Source: Schaalia hyovaginalis
Lineage (GTDB): Bacteria; Actinomycetota; Actinomycetes; Actinomycetales; Actinomycetaceae
DNA length: 64,000 nt
Direction: 5' to 3'
Assembly: GCF_014208035.1 (NCBI RefSeq)
Contig: NZ_JACHMK010000001.1
Span: 806,001 to 870,000 of the forward strand
Made by a program: the position numbers and the translations under genes. Every line of letters starts with the position of its first letter. Within the stretch, counting starts at the first letter, position 1. Shown piece by piece: positions 17,402 to 25,455 of this stretch. Below the pieces are notes generated by a model. That model was given only the letters and a program-made list of their open reading frames with translations. It was not told the origin of the DNA and ran no database searches.

Positions 17402-17491
17402 GATGATCTCCTTCGATCTGTGGTGGAGGCCGCGCTCGCGGCCGGGGGGGGAGAGAGAAGGGACGAGGCTGGGGCCTCGGGTCGGGGGAGA

Positions 17492-17521
17492 GGGCGGGGC
17501 GTCGAGGCGGGCGCCCCGCCC
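17492..17521 (-). terminator. Intercistronic hairpin
   Basis: GGGCGGGGCG pairs perfectly with CGCCCCGCCC across a 10-base loop, between the porter and iolE. It may reduce readthrough or stabilise mRNA ends. Confidence 0.45.
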
Positions 17522-17531
17522 CCGTGGAGGA

Positions 17532-19190
17532 TCAGGAGTAGCGCTCCTCCATGTCGCGCTCGATCTCCTCGAGCGAGCGGCCGGAGGTTTCGGGCATCAC
17601 CTTGAGGAGGATGAGGGCGATGACGAGGTTGAGGACGCCGTAGATCGTGTAGGTGAGGCCGCCGCCGAGGCCCTCCATCATCGTCGGGAAGGTCCAGGTG
17701 ATGATCGCGTTGGTGATCCACATGCAGAAGATCGCCGTTCCGTTCATGACGCCGCGGACGTTCGAGGGGAAGATCTCGCCCATCATCGTCCAGACGACGG
17801 TGCCGTTGGAGGACTGGACGATGAGCATGAAGACGCCCATGAGGCCGAGGATGAGGAACGCGGCCCAGGCGGGCGGGGTCGTTCCGGAATTCATGTGGGG
17901 GGCGATGGCGAACTGGAAGGTTGCCGCGATGCCGAGGAGGCAGACGCCGACGCCGGTGACGTCGGCGATGAGGATCTGACGGCGACGGAAGCGGAGAATG
18001 AGCCAGATGCCGATCGCGGAACCGATGACCGACATGACGCCGTTCGCGACCTGCGCGGTGATCGAGGCGGAGGTGCCCATGCCCGCGTACTCGAGGACCT
18101 TCGGCGCGTAGTACATGACGGTGTTGACGCCGGTCGTCTGGTTGACGATTGCGAGGAAGATGCCGACGAAGAGGAGCTTGCGCAGCCACGGGGTGTTCCA
18201 CACGTAGCTGAGGCCCTTCTTCTGGGACTCCTCTTCGAGTTCGTGCTGGCGGGCGTCCGCCATCTCCATGAGCTCGTCCTCGATGGAGCCGTCCTTCTCG
18301 GGATCGCGGACGCGCTTGAGGGCGCCGATCGCTTCGTAGAGGCGCTCCTTGGCGATGAACCAGCGCGAGGACTCGGGCATGAGGCGGATGCCGATCCACA
18401 GGGCGATCGCAGGGATCGAGCAGAGGACGAGCATGTACCGCCAGGTCTCGCCGTTGCCGACCGTGATGGTGAGCTGGTTGAGGAACTCATGGAACTGCGT
18501 CGGGTCCATCGACCCGCCTTTGGAGGTCTGAAGCGCCGTGATCGTGTCGTAGGAGTAGGTGCCCGGGGCGAAGGTGCCGGTCGGGTCCTCGGCGATTGTG
18601 ATCTGCGGGCCGCCCTGAGCCTGGTTGATGATCGCGTTCATCGTGAAGGCGAGGAGCTGGCCGGTGACGATCATGAGCTGGTCGATCGCGACGATGGAGC
18701 CGCGGATGCGCTTCGGGGCGGTTTCGGCGAGATAGACGGGGACGGTGGCGGAGGCGCCGCCGACCGCGAAGCCGAGGACGAGGCGGAAGGGGTACATGAC
18801 CCACACGTTCGGGGCGAAAGCCGTGCCGAGCGCGCCGATGAGGAAGATCACCGCGAGGAGGGTGATGTTGTGGCGGCGTCCGTAGCGGTCGGAGAGACGG
18901 CCGCCGAAGAGGGCTCCGAGGGCGGCGCCGACGAGGAGGGTGCCGCCGATGGCGCCTTCCTCGAGGCTCGTGAGCTGGAGGCCCTGCGCCCCGAAGGGCA
19001 TGTACATGTAGGGGAGGGCGCCGGAGATGACGCCCGTGTCGTAGCCGAAGAGGAGCGAGCCGAGGGTCGCGACCGCGGCGATCGCGAAGATCGAACGGTG
19101 CGCGCCCGAGGGCGGGGTCGTGTCGACGGCAGCTGCCATCTGGGCGCGGGTGATGCCCTTGAGGGGCACCTGCTGAGGGCCGGAGCTCAT
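17532..19190 (-). CDS. MFS sugar porter, probable inositol transporter
   Basis: A 552-residue sugar-porter-family protein with 12 predicted membrane segments. Motifs are LFGYDTGVISGALPYMYM near residue 48, GGRLSDRYGRRHNI near residue 95, PVYLAETAPKRIRGS near residue 151, PESSRWFIAKERLYEAIG near residue 272, and QTTGVNTVMYYAPKVLEYAG near residue 350. It ends with PETSGRSLEEIERDMEERYS. It is a paralogue of the 14298 porter; the periplasmic side has an insert around residues 185-240 not seen there. AAAGGACCTCGA precedes the ATG. Its operon partners are a dehydrogenase upstream and iolE downstream, so inositol import is the best guess. Confidence 0.9.
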   Translation of the reverse strand: MSSGPQQVPLKGITRAQMAAAVDTTPPSGAHRSIFAIAAVATLGSLLFGYDTGVISGALPYMYMPFGAQGLQLTSLEEGAIGGTLLVGAALGALFGGRLSDRYGRRHNITLLAVIFLIGALGTAFAPNVWVMYPFRLVLGFAVGGASATVPVYLAETAPKRIRGSIVAIDQLMIVTGQLLAFTMNAIINQAQGGPQITIAEDPTGTFAPGTYSYDTITALQTSKGGSMDPTQFHEFLNQLTITVGNGETWRYMLVLCSIPAIALWIGIRLMPESSRWFIAKERLYEAIGALKRVRDPEKDGSIEDELMEMADARQHELEEESQKKGLSYVWNTPWLRKLLFVGIFLAIVNQTTGVNTVMYYAPKVLEYAGMGTSASITAQVANGVMSVIGSAIGIWLILRFRRRQILIADVTGVGVCLLGIAATFQFAIAPHMNSGTTPPAWAAFLILGLMGVFMLIVQSSNGTVVWTMMGEIFPSNVRGVMNGTAIFCMWITNAIITWTFPTMMEGLGGGLTYTIYGVLNLVIALILLKVMPETSGRSLEEIERDMEERYS

Positions 19191-19301
19191 TCGAGGTCCT
19201 TTCTGATTCTCGCGACCGACGCTGGTCGCATCGACAGTGGTGGTGGGGCGGGCGCGTCCTCGGCCGGGGGAATGCTCCGGTCGACGGCGGCCCGAATGGA
19301 C

Positions 19302-20498
19302 TCAGGCGTCGAAGGTCGTACGGCCCTCGACCCGGGGAACGTCGTGCCACTGACCGTCGGCGGCGGAGGCGACGACGGCCTCATCGACTTCAGCGGCGCA
19401 CCAGGCGTCCGCGGCCGAGGGCGCGAGCTGCTCGCCGGTGAGGACGGACTGGATGAACTGGGCGGCTTCGATGGACTTCATGTCATCGAAGCCCATGGAG
19501 GTGCCGATGGCGGGCTGGTAGCGGTGCCACTCGCCCCAGGCGGGGTTCGCCATTGCGCGCGTGTAGCCGTGGGTGGGGCCGCCGTCGACGCCGATGCAGA
19601 CTTCGAGCTCGTTGAGGCGCTCGAAGTTCCAGCGCGCCGAGCCCTTCGTGCCGTAGACCTCGACGACGTATTCGGCGCGCGGGCCGACGCTCACGCGCGA
19701 GGACTCGAGAGTGCCGATGACGCCGTTGTCGAAGCGGACGAGCATCGAGACGTAGTCCTCGTTCTCGACGGGGCCGACCTCGTCGCCGATCTCGAAGCCG
19801 GAGTGGCCGAAGCCCATCTTCGTCGGGATCGGGCGTTCGGTGATGAAGGTGTCGGTGACGGCGGTGACGGAGGCGATGCGGCCGATGATGTACTGCGCGA
19901 GGTCGGCGCCGTGGCTCATGAGGTCGGGGACGACGCCGGTACCGGCCTTTTCGCGCGAGGCGCGCCAGGTGAGGGGGCCGAGGGGCGAGGAGTTGTAGTC
20001 GGCGATGAGCCAGGCGCGGATGTTCGTGATCCGGCCGAGCTGTCCCGTGCGGACGAGTTCGCGCATGTATTCGATGGCGGGGGTATGGCGGTAGTTGAAG
20101 CCGACGGCGGTAACGAGTCCGGCCTTCTCGGCGGCGAGGGTGACGGCGCGGGCCTGCTCGACGTTGACGCCCATCGGCTTTTCGATCCAGAAGGGCTTGC
20201 CGGTGTCGATCGCGGCGAGGGCGATCTCCGCATGGAGGAAGTTCGGCGAGCAGATCGACACGACCTCGACCTCGGGATCGGCGAGGAGCTCGTGGTAGTC
20301 CGCGTAGGCGCGTTGGAAGCCGAGGTCTTCGACGGCGGCGCGCTGGGCCTCCTTGACCGGGTCAGCGGCGGCGACGAGTGTGGCCTCGACGCCGAGCTCG
20401 GGGAAGCGCTCGGAGAGGGAACGGTAGGAGCGGGCGTGGAGTCGGCCCATCCAGCCGAGGGAGATCACACCGACTCCGATTGTCTTCTTGGTGCTCAT
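19302..20498 (-). CDS. Gfo/Idh/MocA-family dehydrogenase
   Basis: A 398-residue dehydrogenase. It has a Rossmann motif (VGVISLGWMGRLHARSY), the family EKP motif in PFWIEKPMGVNVEQ near residue 92, and a catalytic-domain segment PDLMSHGADLAQYIIG near residue 187. ATG 20498 is chosen because AAGGAGG lies eight bases before it; an in-frame start 24 codons upstream would place coding sequence over the operator at 20551. It is the first gene of the dehydrogenase-porter-iolE operon. It probably oxidises an inositol or a related sugar; the EKP context differs from the IolG at 24466. Confidence 0.88.
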   Translation of the reverse strand: MSTKKTIGVGVISLGWMGRLHARSYRSLSERFPELGVEATLVAAADPVKEAQRAAVEDLGFQRAYADYHELLADPEVEVVSICSPNFLHAEIALAAIDTGKPFWIEKPMGVNVEQARAVTLAAEKAGLVTAVGFNYRHTPAIEYMRELVRTGQLGRITNIRAWLIADYNSSPLGPLTWRASREKAGTGVVPDLMSHGADLAQYIIGRIASVTAVTDTFITERPIPTKMGFGHSGFEIGDEVGPVENEDYVSMLVRFDNGVIGTLESSRVSVGPRAEYVVEVYGTKGSARWNFERLNELEVCIGVDGGPTHGYTRAMANPAWGEWHRYQPAIGTSMGFDDMKSIEAAQFIQSVLTGEQLAPSAADAWCAAEVDEAVVASAADGQWHDVPRVEGRTTFDA

Positions 20499-20550
20499 TT
20501 TTTCCTCCTTACCGGCCGCCTTCGGTCGGGATCGGAGCGCGCAATCGTCA

Positions 20551-20570
20551 TTGATAACGCGCGTCAGCAA
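20551..20570. promoter_or_regulatory. LacI-type operator related to the 9596 palindrome
   Basis: TTGATAACGCGCGTCAGCAA has arms matching at 8 of 10 positions and the same ACGC-GCGT core as the site at 9596. It lies in the 153-base gap between LacI regulator C and the 20498 dehydrogenase. Confidence 0.6.
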
Positions 20571-20585
20571 GCTTGTAAGTACAAA
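20571..20585 (+). promoter_or_regulatory. Weak copy of the TGT-N4-ACAAA box
   Basis: GCTTGTAAGTACAAA keeps the TGT-N4-ACAAA core of the box at 4733, 10944, 13206 and 23201. It also forms a perfect TTGT/ACAA dyad. Confidence 0.35.
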
Positions 20586-20651
20586 AGTATCAGGCCTGTG
20601 CGGGTTTCCGCAAGGGATTCGTCAAGAGTCCGCGAATTCCCAGGTCGCAGA

Positions 20652-21722
20652 TCAGTCGACGGGGTGGACTCGGGCTGGAGGAACGCCCGCGCCGCGCTCC
20701 GACTCCTCAGATGCGGTGATCATGAGGCTCGAGGAGCGCACGACGAGGGTTGCCGGTACCGTCACCGACACGGGTGGGGCGTCCTCGGGCCGGAGGAGGG
20801 CCGCGATCGATTCGGAGGCGAGGAGGTCGACCGACTGGTCGATGCTCGAAAAGGAGAATTCGCGCCGCTGTGCGAGGGGTGAATTGTCGTAGGAGACGAG
20901 GGCGAGGTCGCTGCCCGCCCTCAGGCCCTCGGCGAGGATCGCCGAATGCACGTCGAGGGCGAGGGTGTCGTTGTAGGCGACCGTTCCGAAAGGCGCGGCG
21001 AAATCGCGAGCGGCGCGTTCGAGGGCGTGGCGAGCATCCCCGTCGCAGACGTGCGCTGCGAACTCCATGCCTCCGTGGGCTGCCGCGAGCTCGAGCGACG
21101 CGCGACGTTCATCTGCGAGCGGCTCATAGCGCTCAGTCGACGGGCTGAAATAGGCGATGCTCGACAGTCCCTGCTCGGCGAGGTGTTCGACGATCTGTCG
21201 TGCGGCGTCGGCCTCGTCGAGGCGGACGACGGACACGACTCCGGAGTCGAGGGTGCGGTCCATGACGACGAGCGGGACGAGCCTGGCAAGATCGACGAGG
21301 GTGGCTTCGCTCATCGAGGTGCCGGGAAGGATGAGGCCTTCGGGTCGAAGTGAGAGGACGTCGTCGATCGTCGAGGCCTCAAGCCGATCGGCGAGGTCGG
21401 AGACGAGCGCGACGAGCACGTAGCCCTCCTGGGAGGCTTGGCGTCTCAGTGCGCGCAAGACGAGGTCGAAGAAGGGGTTGTCGAGGTAGGGGACGACGAC
21501 GGCGAGGCGTCGGGAGCGGCTCGAGGCGAGCTCGGCAGCGGCCGTATTCGTCCGGTAGTCGAGGCGTCGGGCCTCCTCGAGGATGCGCCGACGGGTCGTC
21601 TCCGACATGCGCCCCCCGCCATTGAGTGCGAGGGAGACGAGGCCGCGGGAGACGCCCGCGGCGCGTGCGACGTCCTCCTGGGTCGCCCGCGGCCTGCGGG
21701 AGCTGCGCGGGTTCGGGTTCAT
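20652..21722 (-). CDS. LacI-family transcriptional regulator (C)
   Basis: A 356-residue LacI-type regulator. The HTH reads TQEDVARAAGVSRGLVSLAL, nearly identical in its core to that of regulator A (6197), so the two are paralogues and may recognise similar DNA. The hinge region is TAAAELASSRSRRLAVVVPY. The sensor domain ends in SYDNSPLAQRREFSFSSIDQ, which also parallels A. AGGAGGGGCG precedes the ATG. It lies upstream of and on the same strand as the 20498 operon, with the 20551 operator between them. Confidence 0.9.
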   Translation of the reverse strand: MNPNPRSSRRPRATQEDVARAAGVSRGLVSLALNGGGRMSETTRRRILEEARRLDYRTNTAAAELASSRSRRLAVVVPYLDNPFFDLVLRALRRQASQEGYVLVALVSDLADRLEASTIDDVLSLRPEGLILPGTSMSEATLVDLARLVPLVVMDRTLDSGVVSVVRLDEADAARQIVEHLAEQGLSSIAYFSPSTERYEPLADERRASLELAAAHGGMEFAAHVCDGDARHALERAARDFAAPFGTVAYNDTLALDVHSAILAEGLRAGSDLALVSYDNSPLAQRREFSFSSIDQSVDLLASESIAALLRPEDAPPVSVTVPATLVVRSSSLMITASEESERGAGVPPARVHPVD

Positions 21723-21859
21723 CGCCCCTCCTCACATGTCCGCCGAAGCGGACGCGCGCCCGCGAATTCGAGGATAACGGAGCTGAGGGCCCGTCACCTC
21801 TCTTCGCGGGGCCTTCGGCTGCGATACGGGGCGCCGGTGGGGAAGCTATGCGCCGGAGG

Positions 21860-22597
21860 TCAGGCGAGGAGGTGGAGAGAGGAGATGATCGTGAGGACGG
21901 TGACGATCGGCCCGAAGATCTTCTCGTCCATGCGTCGGGCGAGGCGGCGCCCGACAAGGGAGGAAACGATGACGATCGGCGCGAGGATGAGGTCGATGAG
22001 CAGGGTGTTGCTTCGGATGATCCCGAGCCCGATCGAGATCGGGAGCTTGATGAGATTGACGATGAAGAAGAACCACGCCGTCGTCCCGAGGAAGGTTGAG
22101 ACCGTGAAGCGCGAGGCGAGGAAGTACATCGAGGTGACGGGGCCGCCCGCGTTCGCCGCCATCGTCGTGAATCCTGCAAGGGTGCCGTAGACCGCTCGAG
22201 CGAGCGGGCCCTGGATCGCCGGGGGATGCGGGAGGCGCATGAGGGTGAGGGTCGTCGCGATGAGGATGAGGAGGAGCGCGCCGATGAAGCGTTTCGTCGT
22301 CGTATCCGAAGCGAAGCGGAGGAAGAGGGCGCCCAGGCTGACCCCGATGAGGACGCCGGGAACGAGGCGCTTGAGGACCGTCCAGTCCGCGTCCCGCCAG
22401 TAGGCGCGGATCGCGAGGATGTCGCCGACGAGGAGGAGGGCGAGCATCGTCCCCGTCGAATCGCGGGCGGGGAGGAAGGCGGCGAAGATCGCGACGGCGA
22501 GTGTCGCGGCGCCCGGGAGGGCAGTCTTGGAGATCCCGATCGCGAAGGCGGCGACGGCGAGTAGGATCCAGGATGAGATCGGCGACAATGTCAGCAC
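21860..22597 (-). CDS. TauE/SafE-family membrane exporter
   Basis: A 245-residue protein with about eight hydrophobic segments, typical of the sulfite exporter TauE/SafE family (PF01925). Recognisable parts are FAIGISKTALPGAATLAVAI near residue 18, LLVGDILAIRAYWRDADW near residue 55 and GFTTMAANAGGPVTSMYFLA near residue 146, the second family repeat. The start is GTG with no ribosome binding site. TAGGAT lies seven bases upstream, so transcription probably begins at the start codon (leaderless). Family members export organosulfonates, sulfite or small acids; the substrate here is unknown. Confidence 0.88.
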   Translation of the reverse strand: MLTLSPISSWILLAVAAFAIGISKTALPGAATLAVAIFAAFLPARDSTGTMLALLLVGDILAIRAYWRDADWTVLKRLVPGVLIGVSLGALFLRFASDTTTKRFIGALLLILIATTLTLMRLPHPPAIQGPLARAVYGTLAGFTTMAANAGGPVTSMYFLASRFTVSTFLGTTAWFFFIVNLIKLPISIGLGIIRSNTLLIDLILAPIVIVSSLVGRRLARRMDEKIFGPIVTVLTIISSLHLLA

Positions 22598-22719
22598 AAA
22601 TTCATCCTAGGGCTCCATCGCCTCGGATGCGAGGGGTGATCGGAAGAGGCGCAGCTGCGCGGGCGTCGGTGGCCGCGCAGCGCAGGTGGGGCTCGGCGTG
22701 TTCGGCGCCGAGCGTGCGG

Positions 22720-22953
22720 TCAGTTGTTCGCCGCGATCGTCACGCCGGTGTAGACACCGAAGAGCGAGGCGATGGTTCCGGCGAGGCCCGCGCTGATGAG
22801 GAGGAGCGGAGAGCCGGTAATGGCTCCGGTGGCTGCGACGATGCCGATGACGAGGGCGAGGACGGTCATGATCGCGATGAACATGCGGAAGTCGGTCGTC
22901 TTGGCGACGGGGACCTCGATGGTCTTGTGAGAAGAGATGGCGGGTGCGGACAT
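22720..22953 (-). CDS. Small two-helix membrane protein, function unknown
   Basis: A 77-residue protein with a polar N terminus and two hydrophobic stretches, MFIAIMTVLALVIGIVAATG (about 24-43) and LLLISAGLAGTIASLFGVYT (about 51-70). AAAGGGG precedes the ATG. I do not recognise a family. Two mutually exclusive hairpins occur in its 5' region, which suggests control at the RNA or DNA level. Confidence 0.65.
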   Translation of the reverse strand: MSAPAISSHKTIEVPVAKTTDFRMFIAIMTVLALVIGIVAATGAITGSPLLLISAGLAGTIASLFGVYTGVTIAANN

Positions 22954-22968
22954 TGGCGTGTCCCCTTT

Positions 22969-23005
22969 CGGTTCCGTGTGCGGAACCGTTCGGGGGGTTC
23001 CGCAC
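22969..23005 (-). promoter_or_regulatory. Two overlapping inverted repeats upstream of the small membrane gene
   Basis: CGGTTCCG/CGGAACCG (22969-22988, 4-base loop) and GTGCGGAACC/GGTTCCGCAC (22978-23005, 8-base loop) share the CGGAACC strand, so only one can form at a time. Confidence 0.5.
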
Positions 23006-23200
23006 GGCTTCGTGTTCGGTCAGGTGACCGGCGCGGCCTCCTTGGGCCGACGTCTCGAATATAGCAAGCTATGAGCCGTCATGTCGAGACAAACGGGGGC
23101 ATCCTCTGTCACGTTTTCCCGAAACTCCGCTCGATGCCTTCGGCGGGCCCTCCGCTGCGGAGCAGGTCTTCTCGTATTGCAGTCTTCGCATCGATTCTCA

Positions 23201-23215
23201 AAATGTATGCACAAA
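23201..23215 (+). promoter_or_regulatory. AAATGT-N4-ACAAA box, copy 4
   Basis: AAATGTATGCACAAA lies three bases upstream of the -35 TTGACA, the same spacing as at copy 2. Confidence 0.55.
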
Positions 23216-23218
23216 ATC

Positions 23219-23256
23219 TTGACAGGAAGGGAGTGCTTCACCTTAGATTGAAGCAC
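23219..23256 (+). promoter_or_regulatory. Promoter with dyad operator over the -10
   Basis: TTGACA (23219-23224) and TTAGAT (23243-23248) are 18 bases apart. GTGCTTCA (23233-23240) and TGAAGCAC (23249-23256) form a perfect inverted repeat with an 8-base centre that contains the -10. Confidence 0.7.
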
Positions 23257-23307
23257 GGGCCGGTTGAGCGAAGGAGCTGACCGGCGAATGGAACGAGGAG
23301 CATGCGA

Positions 23308-24384
23308 ATGACCACTCAATACACTCCCGGGCCCCTTCTCGAGGCCTCGAGGACCACGCCCACCGTCCTGTGGAACGACTCGGCAGACCCCGATGAGCTC
23401 CGCCAGTCGATCTCCTTCGGCGGAGTCGGCGCAACCTGCAACCCCGCGATCGCCTACACCTGCATCACCCAGAAGAAGGACCGCTGGCTCCCGCGCATCG
23501 CCGAAATCGCCGAAGAACGACCCGAGGCCACCGAATCCGAAATCGGCTGGCAGGTCGTGCGAGAACTCTCCATCGAAGGAGCCAAGCTCTACGAGGGCAT
23601 CTTCGACGAACACCACGGGCGCAATGGCCGGCTCTCCGTCCAAACCGACCCGCGCCTCGCCCGCTCCGCCGAGGCCCTCGTCGCCCAGGCCGTCGAGTTC
23701 TCTCAACTCGCGAAGAACATCATCGTGAAGATCCCGGCGACGAAGACCGGCATCGAAGCGATCGAAGAAGCGACCTTCCGCGGCGTCTCCATCAACGTCA
23801 CCGTCTCCTTCACCGTCGCCCAGGCCATCGCAGCAGGAGAGGCCATCGAGCGCGGCCTCAAGCGCCGCGAGGCCGCCGGCCTGCCCGTCGACACCATGGG
23901 CCCCGTCGTCACGATCATGGGCGGACGCCTCGACGACTGGCTGAAGATCGTCGCCGAGCGCGATCAGCTCTTCATCGACCCGGGCGTCTTCGAATGGTCG
24001 GGCGTCGCCGCCCTCAAACGCGCCTACCACGAATTCCAAGCCCGCGGCCTGCGTGCGCGCGTGCTCTCGGCAGCCTTCCGCAATGTCATGCACTGGTCCG
24101 AGCTCATCGGCGGCGACCTCGTCGTCTCCCCGCCCTTCAAGTGGCAGGAGCGCATCAACAACTCGGACTACAAGGTCGAGAACACGATCGACCGTCCGGT
24201 CGACCCGACGATCATGGACTCCCTCCTCCGCGTTCCCGAGTTCGTCCGCGCCTACGAACCCGACGGGCTCTCAATCGACGAGTTCGAAACCTTCGGCGCA
24301 ACGAGGCGGACCCTGCGCGGCTTCCTCCAATCCGACGCGGATCTCGACGCGCTCGTCCGCGACGTCATCACCCCCGCCCCCTGA
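23308..24384 (+). CDS. Transaldolase-family protein
   Basis: A 358-residue transaldolase-like (beta/alpha)8 barrel. Family features are GGVGATCNPAIAYTCI near residue 37 and the Schiff-base lysine segment QLAKNIIVKIPATKTGIEAI near residue 134. They continue with GVSINVTVSFTVAQAI near residue 155 and VLSAAFRNVMHWSELIGGDL near residue 252. ATG 23308 is preferred to ATG 23302 because GAGGAG ends at 23300. It is followed by iolG and is probably co-transcribed. Its donor sugar is unknown; it may handle an inositol-derived or pentose-type phosphate. Classical Tal of the pentose phosphate pathway is less likely given the context and the strong operator. Confidence 0.82.
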   Translation: MTTQYTPGPLLEASRTTPTVLWNDSADPDELRQSISFGGVGATCNPAIAYTCITQKKDRWLPRIAEIAEERPEATESEIGWQVVRELSIEGAKLYEGIFDEHHGRNGRLSVQTDPRLARSAEALVAQAVEFSQLAKNIIVKIPATKTGIEAIEEATFRGVSINVTVSFTVAQAIAAGEAIERGLKRREAAGLPVDTMGPVVTIMGGRLDDWLKIVAERDQLFIDPGVFEWSGVAALKRAYHEFQARGLRARVLSAAFRNVMHWSELIGGDLVVSPPFKWQERINNSDYKVENTIDRPVDPTIMDSLLRVPEFVRAYEPDGLSIDEFETFGATRRTLRGFLQSDADLDALVRDVITPAP

Positions 24385-24391
24385 CCCCCAC

Positions 24392-24419
24392 AGGGGCGGG
24401 GACCCGAGCCCCCGCCCCT
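24392..24419 (+). terminator. Intercistronic hairpin between transaldolase and iolG
   Basis: AGGGGCGGGG and CCCCGCCCCT pair perfectly over 10 bp with an 8-base loop. Without a U-tract it is more likely an attenuator or mRNA-end stabiliser than a full stop. Confidence 0.45.
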
Positions 24420-24465
24420 CCACCCCGTCCCTGAATTCCCACGCCCCGAACAAGGAAGTTCACAC

Positions 24466-25455
24466 ATGCTCAACATCGCGATCATCGGCGCCGGCCGCAT
24501 CGGTCACGTCCACGCCAAGACCATCGCCTCCCACCCCAAGGCCCGTCTCGCCCTCGTCTGCGATCCCTTCGGCGACGCCGCCGAGAAACTCGCCGGGGAA
24601 TACGGCGCCCGCTCGTGCAAGGAGGCCGAGGACGTCTTCACCGACCCCGAGGTGGACGCCGTCGTCATCGGCTCCCCGACGCCCCTGCACATCCCGCACC
24701 TCCTCGCCGCCGCACGGGCCGGGAAGGCCGTCCTCTGCGAGAAGCCGATCGCCCTCGACATGAAGGACGTCATCGCAGCCCAAGCCGAACTCGACGCCAT
24801 CACCACCCCCGTGATGTTCGGCTTCAACCGTCGCTTCGACCCGAACTTCGCCGCCGTCCGCACAGCCGTCCTCAACGGGCGCATCGGCGAGCTCGAACAG
24901 CTCACGATCATCTCGCGCGATCCGGCCGCCCCGCCGGTCGAGTACATCGCCGTGTCCGGAGGCATCTTCCGCGACATGACGATCCACGACTTCGACACCG
25001 CGCGCTTCTTCCTCGGCGACATCGTCGAGGTCTTCGCCGCCGGTCAGAATCTCGATCCGGAAATCGAGAAGACCGGCGACTTCGACGCCGCGGTCGTCAC
25101 CCTGCGCGCCGCCTCCGGTGCCGTCGCGACGATCATCAACAACCGCCACTGCGCATCCGGATACGACCAGCGCCTCGAGGCCTCGGGCCGCGAAGGAGCC
25201 CTCTTCGCCGAGAACGTCCGCCCGACGACGGTCCGCCTCTCCAATGGCGAGGTCACCGACGCTCAGGAGCCCTACCTCGACTTCTTCCTCGAGCGCTACG
25301 CCGACGCCTACCGCATCGAGCTCTCCGAGTTCATCGAGGCCGTCGAGTCCGCTTCGCCGACGCCGACGACCATCGCCGACGCGGTCGAGGCCCTCCGCCT
25401 CGCCGAAGCCGCGACCGAGTCTGCGACGACGGGCAAGCCGGTGAGGCTCGCCTGA
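24466..25455 (+). CDS. iolG: Inositol 2-dehydrogenase
   Basis: A 329-residue Gfo/Idh/MocA dehydrogenase of typical IolG length. IolG oxidises myo-inositol to scyllo-inosose with NAD, the first catabolic step. Motifs are IAIIGAGRIGHVHAKTI at the N terminus, CEKPIALDMKDV near residue 92, GFNRRFDPNF near residue 121, and SGGIFRDMTIHDFDTARFFL near residue 164, which contains the catalytic Lys/Asp/His-type context of the family. AAGGAAG lies before the ATG. It is downstream of the transaldolase gene. Among the four dehydrogenases in this window it is the one closest to IolG in motifs. Confidence 0.9.
   Translation: MLNIAIIGAGRIGHVHAKTIASHPKARLALVCDPFGDAAEKLAGEYGARSCKEAEDVFTDPEVDAVVIGSPTPLHIPHLLAAARAGKAVLCEKPIALDMKDVIAAQAELDAITTPVMFGFNRRFDPNFAAVRTAVLNGRIGELEQLTIISRDPAAPPVEYIAVSGGIFRDMTIHDFDTARFFLGDIVEVFAAGQNLDPEIEKTGDFDAAVVTLRAASGAVATIINNRHCASGYDQRLEASGREGALFAENVRPTTVRLSNGEVTDAQEPYLDFFLERYADAYRIELSEFIEAVESASPTPTTIADAVEALRLAEAATESATTGKPVRLA

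Noticed and set aside
20652..20750. Regulator C and the 20498 dehydrogenase as one transcript
   Set aside because: Possible, since both are on the minus strand, but the gap holds an operator and a 5-base dyad region, so a separate promoter is more likely.
17286..20882. A 1198-codon plus-strand frame across the porter and dehydrogenase genes
   Set aside because: It opposes well-supported minus-strand genes with ribosome binding sites and family motifs; its own translation is compositionally biased.
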